A DNA stretch of 64,000 nucleotides from Paenibacillus tepidiphilus (GTDB taxonomy: Bacteria > Bacillota > Bacilli > Paenibacillales > Paenibacillaceae). Location of the stretch: the NCBI RefSeq assembly GCF_008635795.1, contig NZ_VWRQ01000013.1, positions 1-64,000 of the forward strand. The letters run 5' to 3'. Position 1 is the stretch's first letter; each line of letters starts with the position of its first letter. The translations under genes and the position numbers were made by a program. This document shows, piece after piece, positions 55,832 to 62,781 of this stretch. The notes beneath the pieces were generated by a model. That model saw only the letters and a list, made by a program, of their open reading frames with translations, ran no database searches and had not been told where the DNA came from.

Positions 55832-56440
55832 ATGGCATTTCAATTACCGGCACTTCCGTATCCAAACAACGCACTTGAACCGCACATCGACGCACTGACG
55901 ATGGAAATTCACCATGACAGACACCACAACACTTATGTGACGAACCTGAACGCCGCACTGGAAAAGGCACCCGAGCTGCAGGACAAGAGCATCGAAGAAC
56001 TCCTTAGCGACCTGAATGCCGTACCGGAAGCCATCCGTACCGCAGTACGCAACAATGGCGGCGGACATGCGAACCATACGCTGTTCTGGGAAGTTATCGG
56101 ACCGAACGGCGGCGGCGCACCAACAGGCGCACTGGCAGCGGCCATCGACAGCGAACTGGGCGGTTTTGATAAATTCAAAGCAGATTTCGCAGCTGCAGCA
56201 ACCACCCGCTTCGGCAGCGGCTGGGCTTGGCTCGTAATCAAAGACGGCAAGCTCGCGATCACCAGCACTCCGAACCAGGACAGCCCGATCAGCGAAGGCG
56301 CAACTCCGCTCCTCGGCCTGGACGTATGGGAGCATGCTTACTACTTGAACTACCAGAACAAACGTCCAGCTTATATCGAAGCTTTCTGGAACGTTGTGAA
56401 CTGGGAAGAAGTCGGCAAACGCTACGACAACGCAAAATAA
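55832..56440 (+). CDS. sodA: Superoxide dismutase (Mn/Fe)
   Basis: 202 aa, full length. Metal ligands are in MEIHHDRHHNTYV, GGHANHTLFW and LGLDVWEHAYYL. GGGAPTGAL and FGSGWAWLV are typical of the Mn-type enzyme of Bacillales. The ATG at 55832 follows AGGAGG by 9 bp, so the 21 earlier in-frame codons are excluded. The window also holds the two-domain SOD at 49208. Confidence 0.97.
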   Translation: MAFQLPALPYPNNALEPHIDALTMEIHHDRHHNTYVTNLNAALEKAPELQDKSIEELLSDLNAVPEAIRTAVRNNGGGHANHTLFWEVIGPNGGGAPTGALAAAIDSELGGFDKFKADFAAAATTRFGSGWAWLVIKDGKLAITSTPNQDSPISEGATPLLGLDVWEHAYYLNYQNKRPAYIEAFWNVVNWEEVGKRYDNAK

Positions 56441-56483
56441 TTCCGTTAGCAGCTTTAACGCCGCGAACGGTTATAGTAAAGCA

Positions 56484-56527
56484 AAAACGGCTGTGCACTC
56501 CGTAAGGGAGGGCACAGCCGTTTTGTT
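56484..56527 (+). terminator. Terminator of sodA
   Basis: AAAACGGCTGTGC(a)CTCC / GGGAG(g)GCACAGCCGTTTT, with the T run as the 3' arm, 44 bp after the stop. Confidence 0.9.
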
Positions 56528-56688
56528 GCGGGGAATTTCAGCACCATTATGCCCGAACAGCCGGGTTGTGCTCAAATAACCGGCGGCTCCAGCCTATTCC
56601 GATCCGGGCCAGGTGAAGCTGCTGTTGTCCATTGTTCAGCAGCCTGCCCGGACCCGGGCCGTCCAGGGTCTTCCATCACGGGCCGGCT

Positions 56689-58491
56689 TTACTCGGCTCC
56701 CGCTTCCCGCGCTTCCAGTTCATCAAAGTATTGATTCAACAGCTTGAGAAATACATTGGGGAATGCATAATCCGCCATCTCGCGGCGGGTAATCCAGCGC
56801 ACGGCACCGCCATCCTCCGGCGCGGCGCCTCCATCCTCGAAGCGCTGGGCGGCAGGCACCGCCGGCGCGTAAGCTGCCGGCGCTTCGGCCGCCTGCGGCA
56901 GCGCCGGTGCGTCTTCCCTGCAGAGATACACCTGCAGGGTCCAGACGATGTGGCTGAAGGTGTGCTCCGCCACCTTCCAGTGCGCTTCCGGCCGGGCGAG
57001 AATCCCGGCCTGCCGCAGTGACCGGCGCAGCCGGTCCTGCGCTGCCGCCGCCTGCGGCAGCGCCTCCTGGGCGCCGCGCTCCGCAGGCGGCGCCGGCCAG
57101 TGCGGCAGCTCCCACATGCGGGCTAACAGCCCGCTCGCCGGCCGCTGCCGGATGAGCACCCGGCCCGCGTGTGCGCCGCGGCCTTCAATCAGGGCCGCCA
57201 GCCGCTCCTCCGGGCGCGGCGGCTTGGCCTTGGTCTTGACGGGCAGCGAAGTCTCGCAGCCCGCCAGGCGCGCCTCGCAGTGCTCCATCACCGGGCAGAT
57301 AAGGCAGCGCGGTGATTTCGGCGTGCAGATGAGCGCGCCCAGCTCCATCAGCGCCTGGTTGAAGTGCGAAGCCTCCCCTTCGGGGATCAGCTCCGCCGCC
57401 AGGCGCTCCATCTTGACGCGGGTGGGTCCCTTGGCAATGTCGTCCTCAATCAGGAAGTAACGGGACAGCACCCGCATGACATTGCCGTCGACCGCCGGCT
57501 CCGGGCGGTTGAAGGCGATACTAAGAATCGCCCCGGCTGTGTACGGGCCGACACCCTTCAACCCGAATACGGCATCCCGGTCATTCGGGACTTGGCCGCC
57601 GTATTCCTCTTTGACCTGCCGCGCTGCCTGCTGAAGGTTCCGCGCACGCGAGTAATAGCCGAGACCCTCCCAGCACTTCAGCACCTCTTCCTCCGGTGCG
57701 TCGGCCAGTGCCTCAACGGTAGGGAACTGCGTAATAAACCGTTCAAAATAAGGAATCACCGTATCCACTCTCGTCTGCTGGAGCATAATTTCCGAGACCC
57801 AGATATAATACGGATTGCGGTGGCGCCGCCAGGGCAAATCGCGCTTTTGCCCATGGTACCACTCCAGCAGATGACGGCTGAAGAACGACTTGGCCTCCTG
57901 ATTCTGCGCTGTTTCCGGCTCCGCCTTCGGGTCAGGCAGTGCTTGTATCTGTTGCTTTGCTTTTGCCGCTGTCCGTGCTCCTGCGTTAGCCTCTGTCCCC
58001 GCTTCTGCCTTAGCCTCTGTACCTGCTCCTGCGTTAGCCTCTGTACCTGCTCCTGCATTACCCTCTGTACCCGCTCCTGCCTTGGCCACTGTACCTGCTT
58101 GTGCGTTAGCCTCTGTACCTGCTCCTGCGTTAGCCTCTGTACCCGCTTCTGCCTTAGCCTCTGTACCTGCTCCTGCGTTAGTCTCTGTCCCCGCTCCTGC
58201 GTTAGCCTCTGTACCTGCTCCTGCATTACCCTCTGTACCCGCTCCTGCCTTGGCCACTGTACCTGCTTGTGCGTTAGCCTCTGTACCTGCTCCTGCGTTA
58301 GCCTCTGTACCCGCTTCTGCCTTAGCCTCTGTACCTGCTCCTGCGTTAGTCTCTGTCCCCGCTCCTGCCTTGGCCACTGTACCTGCTTGTGCGTTAGCCT
58401 CTGTACCGGCATCTGCATCAGCAGCGGTTCTCTCTGTTACTGCTTGTCCCCTCAGTACCTGCTCCTGCTCCTGCTGTCTTTGCCTGCTCAT
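56689..58491 (-). CDS. mutY: Adenine DNA glycosylase MutY with octapeptide-repeat N-terminal extension
   Basis: 600 aa against the usual 350-400. Residues about 28-179 are 19 tandem octapeptides of the AGTEANAG type. The enzyme proper starts near residue 205 (SRHLLEWYHGQKRDLPWR), with LQQTRV, the helix-hairpin-helix LKGVGPYTAG, catalytic Asp in AVDGNVMR and the 4Fe-4S loop C-x6-C-x2-C-x5-C near CPVMEHC. A C-terminal NUDIX-like 8-oxoG-recognition domain follows. MutY removes A from 8-oxoG:A pairs. The ATG at 58491 has AAGGAGG upstream and there is no alternative start after the repeats, so the extension is probably translated. An Ala/Pro-rich insertion also occurs in the C-terminal domain. Confidence 0.93.
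   Translation of the reverse strand: MSRQRQQEQEQVLRGQAVTERTAADADAGTEANAQAGTVAKAGAGTETNAGAGTEAKAEAGTEANAGAGTEANAQAGTVAKAGAGTEGNAGAGTEANAGAGTETNAGAGTEAKAEAGTEANAGAGTEANAQAGTVAKAGAGTEGNAGAGTEANAGAGTEAKAEAGTEANAGARTAAKAKQQIQALPDPKAEPETAQNQEAKSFFSRHLLEWYHGQKRDLPWRRHRNPYYIWVSEIMLQQTRVDTVIPYFERFITQFPTVEALADAPEEEVLKCWEGLGYYSRARNLQQAARQVKEEYGGQVPNDRDAVFGLKGVGPYTAGAILSIAFNRPEPAVDGNVMRVLSRYFLIEDDIAKGPTRVKMERLAAELIPEGEASHFNQALMELGALICTPKSPRCLICPVMEHCEARLAGCETSLPVKTKAKPPRPEERLAALIEGRGAHAGRVLIRQRPASGLLARMWELPHWPAPPAERGAQEALPQAAAAQDRLRRSLRQAGILARPEAHWKVAEHTFSHIVWTLQVYLCREDAPALPQAAEAPAAYAPAVPAAQRFEDGGAAPEDGGAVRWITRREMADYAFPNVFLKLLNQYFDELEAREAGAE
57955..58410 (-). repeat. 24-bp coding tandem repeat inside mutY (19 units)
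   Basis: The units code for AGT-E-[ATG]-[NK]-A-[GQE]. Variants recur in order (…Q, AGTVAKAG, AGTEGNAG, AGTEANAG, AGTETNAG, AGTEAKAE, AGTEANAG), so a block of about seven units (168 bp) has been duplicated with loss of one or two units in the flanking copies. The last unit is degenerate (ARTAAKAK). The array is in frame on the coding strand, and the opposite strand stays open too. Confidence 0.95.
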
Positions 58492-59109
58492 ACTTAGCCT
58501 CCTTGCTGCTTCACTCTTAAATAGAAGATGCCTCATCTGACTGAAACGATATATTCTGAGAGCAGTAACTGCACTAATTAGTCTTTACAGTGTCAGTTAC
58601 CCTCTAATCTTCTGACATTTCTGCTTAATCGTCACTGCTATGCCCCTGCACTTTAGCACTGACAGTAATAATCATGCCGGAGCTACCTTTTATATCACCG
58701 CAAACATACTCTCATAAGAATAACTGCATTCCATACAATTATTTCTATCAAAAATAGTCAGTTGCAGCGAATAGCTGCATTTTCTGCAATTATAATCAGC
58801 GAAAAGTGCTCTTCGAACAGGAATTGCCGTTTTTAGTTGTACGAAATGCAGCTATTCCCCTTAAACCCGCCTTTGGGAGCAATATAGTTGTACAAAGTGC
58901 AATTAAGCACCATCTCAACGGGTGTCGTGCAGACGGTGAACGCCGGCGCAGGACTCCCCGGCAATGGGCAGGGACATAGGCGGCTCCTAAGCTTTTTTTC
59001 ACCCGCCAAAAGCGCCATCCCCTAATGTTCAGGCACTCCGCATCTGATAGGAACCGGAAAAGAATGATGATTAGGGGTTAAGGGAGCCATTCCCCGATCT
59101 ATGATATCC
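58492..59109. repeat. Intergenic region with interspersed TTGTAC-AAATGCA-type elements
   Basis: This 618-bp gap has no supported gene. It contains several short related elements: AACTGCAT near 58725, AGCTGCATTTTCTGCAATT near 58773, TTGTACGAAATGCAGC at about 58837-58852 and TTGTACAAAGTGCAATT at about 58887-58903. The last two form a pair about 50 bp apart, like the pair at 60826-60893. Confidence 0.6.
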
Positions 59110-59499
59110 TCACCTGCGCTCCACCACGGCAAACGCCGAAGCCAGCTCGCGGGTATGTGTTATCGTCACATGGATCACGTATTCGCTGCTGGCCAAGCCG
59201 ATCCTGTCCCAGGACGCCTCCGAGAGAAGGACCGCCGGCTTGCCCTTGGCATCCGGCAGAATCTCAATATCCTGAAAGCCTGCCTCCCGGCCGATTCCGC
59301 AGCCCAAGGCTTTGACCACGGCTTCTTTGGCCGCGAAGCGCCCGGCGGCATATTCCGCGAGGTTCCCGCCTCTGTCGCCGGCAAGCTTATACTCGTTCCC
59401 GGTCAGTATCCGGTGAAGAAATTTCATTCCGGTATCTCTGCCGAGCAGCCTGCTGATCCGCGCAATTTCGAGCACATCATGTCCAATTCCGTAAATCAT
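59110..59499 (-). CDS. acpS: Holo-[acyl-carrier-protein] synthase
   Basis: 129 aa, full length. Conserved IYGIGHDVLEIARI carries the magnesium Asp, and the FAAKEAVVKALGCG segment carries the Glu and Lys. It transfers 4'-phosphopantetheine from CoA to acyl carrier protein. GGAGG precedes the ATG by 6 bp. Confidence 0.95.
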   Translation of the reverse strand: MIYGIGHDVLEIARISRLLGRDTGMKFLHRILTGNEYKLAGDRGGNLAEYAAGRFAAKEAVVKALGCGIGREAGFQDIEILPDAKGKPAVLLSEASWDRIGLASSEYVIHVTITHTRELASAFAVVERR

Positions 59500-59754
59500 T
59501 TTCCGGCCTCCCCGCGGGCGAACAATCTGGCAACAATTCCAATCTGTTCTCTATGCTTAACCGCTTTAATAATGGTATGATCTTCATATATCAGGCAAGA
59601 TTTAAAGGTTTGAATATTAATAGTCAGCATTATTCTTTATTGTCATTATTAATCCTTACCGTCGTCACTACTCATTATAGTCGTCATTAATTATTCAGCT
59701 ATATACTCTGATAAATTCTATTATTTGCGAACAGGAAAGAGAGGCGAACCGCCT

Positions 59755-60573
59755 GTGAACCGAAACTTTCAATTGCCTGCGGGAGAAGATGCCGTACTGC
59801 GCTGCTCACATTTCCCCGCATCAAGCCCGGCCAAGAGCCTGATCGTTATCGCCCATGGCTTCAAAGGCTTCAAAGACTGGGGAATGTTCCCTTATGTCGC
59901 CGGTGCACTCAGCCGGGAGCATGAGGTCATTACCTTCAATTTCTCGCACGGGGGAATCGGCGAAGATCCCGAGCAGTTCACCGAGCTCGATAAATTCGCC
60001 CGCAATACCGCCAGCCGGTCCCTGAAGGATCTGGAGATTCTGCTCTCCTATCTCAGCCAGCACCCCAAATTCGGCGCATTGCCTGTGTTCCTGCTGGGCC
60101 ACAGCCTGGGCGGCGGACTCTCCCTGCTGTACGCCTTGGAGCATCCGGAGGAGATTGCCGGTGTGATCTCCTGGAACGGAGTGACCAGCCTGGATCTTCT
60201 CAGCGAAGAACAGAAACGCGAGCTCCGGGGCACCGGGCGCAGCCATGTGCTGAACAGCCGGACCGGCCAGCAAATGCCGCTGGACCTCGTGCTGCTGCAG
60301 GATCTGGAGCGCAATGCCCGGCGGTATGACTTGCCCTCGCGCATGGAGCAGGCTGCCTTTCCGGCCGTGCTGATCCAGGGAAGCGAAGACGGCGCGCATC
60401 TGCGGGAAGGCTCCCGGCAGCTGACCGCACTTCGCCCTGACATCGCCTGGGTGCAGATTCCCGGCGGCAATCATACCTTCGGCACTGTGCACCCTTTTGC
60501 CGGAACGACGCCGCAGCTGGAGCAGGCCATTGCTGCCACACAGGAGTTTATCACTCAAGTCCTTGCCGAGTGA
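59755..60573 (+). CDS. Alpha/beta hydrolase
   Basis: 272 aa, soluble. It has the oxyanion block IVIAHGFKGFKDWG, nucleophile Ser in LLGHSLGGGLS, Asp in IQGSEDGAH and His in PGGNHTFG. It resembles bacterial acyl-esterase/aminopeptidase-like hydrolases; the substrate is unknown. It starts at GTG 59755 with AGAGAGG 10 bp upstream. The 59500-59754 gap is AT-rich and holds only its probable promoter. Confidence 0.88.
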   Translation: MNRNFQLPAGEDAVLRCSHFPASSPAKSLIVIAHGFKGFKDWGMFPYVAGALSREHEVITFNFSHGGIGEDPEQFTELDKFARNTASRSLKDLEILLSYLSQHPKFGALPVFLLGHSLGGGLSLLYALEHPEEIAGVISWNGVTSLDLLSEEQKRELRGTGRSHVLNSRTGQQMPLDLVLLQDLERNARRYDLPSRMEQAAFPAVLIQGSEDGAHLREGSRQLTALRPDIAWVQIPGGNHTFGTVHPFAGTTPQLEQAIAATQEFITQVLAE

Positions 60574-60625
60574 TTGTATCATACGGGCATCTTCCGCACC
60601 CGAATATTTTCTTCCAGCACATAAA

Positions 60626-60682
60626 GGAACCGCCGGCTATGCCTGCTCGCAGCAGGCATAGCCGGCGGTTCTTCGGTTTTTA
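60626..60682. terminator. Strong bidirectional terminator
   Basis: A 20-bp stem (GAACCGCCGGCTATGCCTGC with its complement) and a 5-nt loop are followed, after TTCGG, by a T run (60676-60681) on the plus strand. It ends the hydrolase gene. Confidence 0.92.
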
Positions 60683-60825
60683 ATTATTGAGCTGCGGGAC
60701 AGCAGTCCATCTACTGCACTTTCTTCAGCAGATTAACTATTGACCCGGCCCAGATTCTGATCAATTGCAGATCGCACAACAGGATGCAGCGGTTAAGGCT
60801 CTTTTCCCGGCTATTCCGCAATCTT

Positions 60826-60893
60826 TTGCATGAAATGCAATAGATGATATTTTCACCCGTAAAAAGCTCCATTCTATTGCACAAAATGCAACC
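60826..60893. repeat. Paired TTGCA-TGAAATGCAA interspersed element
   Basis: TTGCATGAAATGCAA (60826-60840) and TTGCACAAAATGCAA (60877-60891) are 51 bp apart, both palindromic in part. The same paired design is seen at 58837-58903. The rest of 60683-60999 has no gene I can support. Confidence 0.6.
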
Positions 60894-60999
60894 ACAATCC
60901 AACTCTCCAAAAGCAGGCGAACAGCCTGCACGGTGCCATCCCAACCGCATATGTCTAGCCTTATGCCCCACTCAGCTTTCAGGTCCCTGCCCCTGAGCG

Positions 61000-61809
61000 C
61001 TAGATGCCGGGAATCACATTCCGCTTATGCGCCGTTCTGCGGTAGTGGGCTTCCAGCTTGGCTGCCGCCTCCGGCGCTATCGGCTTACCTTCCAGATAAT
61101 CGCTGTTGTCGTCATAGGTGACGCCGAGCTCGGCTTCGTCCGTCTGGCCGGGCCATAACCCTGCCGTCGGCGCCTTGCCGATGACCTCAGCAGGCACACC
61201 AAGGTATGCCGCCAATTGGCGGACCTGGCGTTTATTAAGCGTAGACATCGGCGTTATATCAACGGCGCCATCGCCCCACTTGGTATAGAATCCGGCAATG
61301 GCTTCGGAAGCATGATCTGTGCCGACCACAAGCAGGTTGTTCTCAAAGGCAAGCGCATACTGCATGACCATGCGGGTTCTCGCCTTCACGTTCCCCTTGC
61401 CCTGGTAGGTGATGTGACGGGATTGTCCAATCGCCTTGAGGCTATGCTCCACTTCCAGTGCAATCTCATTCACGGCTTCCTCGATGTTCGTCTCCACCGT
61501 GTGCGTCAGTCCGAAAGCTTCGGCGACCGCATAGCTGTGCGCGATATCCTCCTGTACCCCATAAGGCTGGTACACTCCCAGCGTTATAAACTCCGTGCCT
61601 TCCTCCGCTGTCAGCTCATCGGTCGCCAGCTTGCAGAGTCCGGCGGCTACTGCGCTGTCCACACCGCCGCTGATGGCAATCAAGAGGCCGCGTGTATTCG
61701 CCGCCCGCACATACCCCTTCAGAAACTCCACACGTCTGCGCACCTCGGCTTCTGGATCAATCTCAGGCTTGACGCCCAGGGCAATAATAATTTCCTGCTG
61801 CATACTCAC
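61000..61809 (-). CDS. nadE: NH3-dependent NAD+ synthetase
   Basis: 269 aa, the length of ammonia-dependent enzymes without a glutaminase domain. It has the PP-loop ISGGVDSAVAAGL, GNVKARTRMVMQY, VGTDHASEAIAGFYTKWGDG and the C-terminal HYRRTAHKRN. It amidates nicotinate adenine dinucleotide. GTG at 61809 has GGAGGG about 7 bp upstream and is favoured over an ATG two codons later. Confidence 0.97.
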   Translation of the reverse strand: MSMQQEIIIALGVKPEIDPEAEVRRRVEFLKGYVRAANTRGLLIAISGGVDSAVAAGLCKLATDELTAEEGTEFITLGVYQPYGVQEDIAHSYAVAEAFGLTHTVETNIEEAVNEIALEVEHSLKAIGQSRHITYQGKGNVKARTRMVMQYALAFENNLLVVGTDHASEAIAGFYTKWGDGAVDITPMSTLNKRQVRQLAAYLGVPAEVIGKAPTAGLWPGQTDEAELGVTYDDNSDYLEGKPIAPEAAAKLEAHYRRTAHKRNVIPGI

Positions 61810-61852
61810 TTTGACACCCTCCGTTCATAACGTAAAGTTTATAGCTTTCCGC

Positions 61853-62005
61853 TCAAGTAGAACCGGTTGCGCCGTCCTGAACAGGACGGTAACCGAGCTG
61901 TGAGATAGAGAAAGATAAGGACACAGTATAGTGTGGAATATATACTTACTTATCTTTTCAAGTAGAATCGGCTGTTCCGCCCTGACAAGGACTGCGCCCG
62001 TTTCT
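61853..62005. repeat. Intergenic direct/inverted repeat cluster between nadE and the bacilliredoxin gene
   Basis: Two diverged direct copies of about 42 bp (start CAAGTAGAA at 61853 and 61969) flank an inverted repeat AAAGATAAG / CTTATCTTT (about 61911-61957). The first copy holds a perfect CCGTCCTG-AA-CAGGACGG hairpin (61872-61889). No gene is seen in the 324-bp gap. Confidence 0.6.
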
Positions 62006-62056
62006 GCGGAAATATACGGCTAATTACCCTGTACACCTTTATACGCTTTTCTAATC

Positions 62057-62102
62057 AAAAAAATCCCGCAGGCAGCCGGAAAGCCCGGCCCCCGCGAGAT
62101 TC
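62057..62102 (-). terminator. Terminator of the bacilliredoxin gene
   Basis: A GC-rich hairpin (outer CTCGCGGG / CCTGCGGGA, inner CCGG/CCGG) is followed on the minus strand by seven Ts, about 30 bp after the stop. Confidence 0.85.
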
Positions 62103-62133
62103 TTCACTTCCTGCGCCTACTGCCGATGTTCTA

Positions 62134-62568
62134 TTATTGGCAGTAGCGGTTGAATACATCCTTCAGTTCAGCGGCGATTTCGGCGGCCGAACGGTCTTCC
62201 ACGCCGGAGCGTTCAATAAAATGGACCAGCTCCCCGTCCTTCATCAGCGCAATCGACGGCGAAGACGGCGGGTATGGCGCGAAATATTCACGGGCCTTGG
62301 CCGTAGCTTCCTTCTCCTGTCCCGCAAACACGGTGAACAGATGATCGGGCAGAACTTCATTCTGCAGGGCCTGGGCTACGCCTGGACGGCATTGACCGGC
62401 TGCACAGCCGCATACGGAATTGACGACTACCAGCGCGGTCCCCTGGGCTGCAGGCAACGCAGCTTCCACCTCTTCCGGTGTAAGCAGCTCCTTGAACCCG
62501 ATACCGGTCAGATCATCGCGCATAGGCTGAATCGAATCTCTCATATATTGATGGAATGACATGGACAT
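62134..62568 (-). CDS. BrxA/BrxB-family bacilliredoxin (YphP/YqiW)
   Basis: 144 aa, full length, with the CGC redox motif (Cys53 and Cys55 in NSVCGCAAGQC) and the family's N-terminus MSMSFHQYMRDSI. Bacilliredoxins remove bacillithiol from mixed disulfides on proteins, which suggests that this organism makes bacillithiol. The ATG at 62568 fits the family start and has AAAGGAG upstream; the GTG at 62577 is too close to it. Confidence 0.95.
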   Translation of the reverse strand: MSMSFHQYMRDSIQPMRDDLTGIGFKELLTPEEVEAALPAAQGTALVVVNSVCGCAAGQCRPGVAQALQNEVLPDHLFTVFAGQEKEATAKAREYFAPYPPSSPSIALMKDGELVHFIERSGVEDRSAAEIAAELKDVFNRYCQ

Positions 62569-62660
62569 TTCCTGCACTCTCCTTTGCCTTTTAACTAACT
62601 TTATTATACATGCATACTCTGCGAAAGCAAGGGAGAAGGCCGGTGCATACTGCCTGTATG

Positions 62661-62732
62661 AGCCTGCTTAGCCTGCTTAGCTTGCTTAGCCTGCGTAGCC
62701 TGCGTAGCCTGCGTAGCCTGCTTAGCCTGCGT
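62661..62732. repeat. 9-bp microsatellite-like repeat, 8 units
   Basis: AGCCTGC[TG]T is repeated eight times without gaps, in the spacer between the bacilliredoxin start and the kinase stop. The third unit has one substitution (AGCTTGCTT). Copy number may vary between strains. Confidence 0.92.
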
Positions 62733-62781
62733 TGGCCTGCATTCATTCCGTTATACCGCCTGAGGTGTTGCTCATGGAAGA

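Noticed and set aside
57364..58497. Plus-strand open frame with Cys-rich repeats antisense to mutY
   Set aside because: It exists because the 24-bp repeat keeps all frames open; it has no ribosome site or domain and lies opposite the clearly conserved MutY.
58796..59018. Two short minus-strand frames upstream of acpS
   Set aside because: They lie in interspersed repeat DNA with no ribosome site or similarity to known proteins.
60711..60971. 86-aa minus-strand frame upstream of nadE region
   Set aside because: Overlaps the dispersed palindromic element and a repeat-rich gap; no ribosome site.
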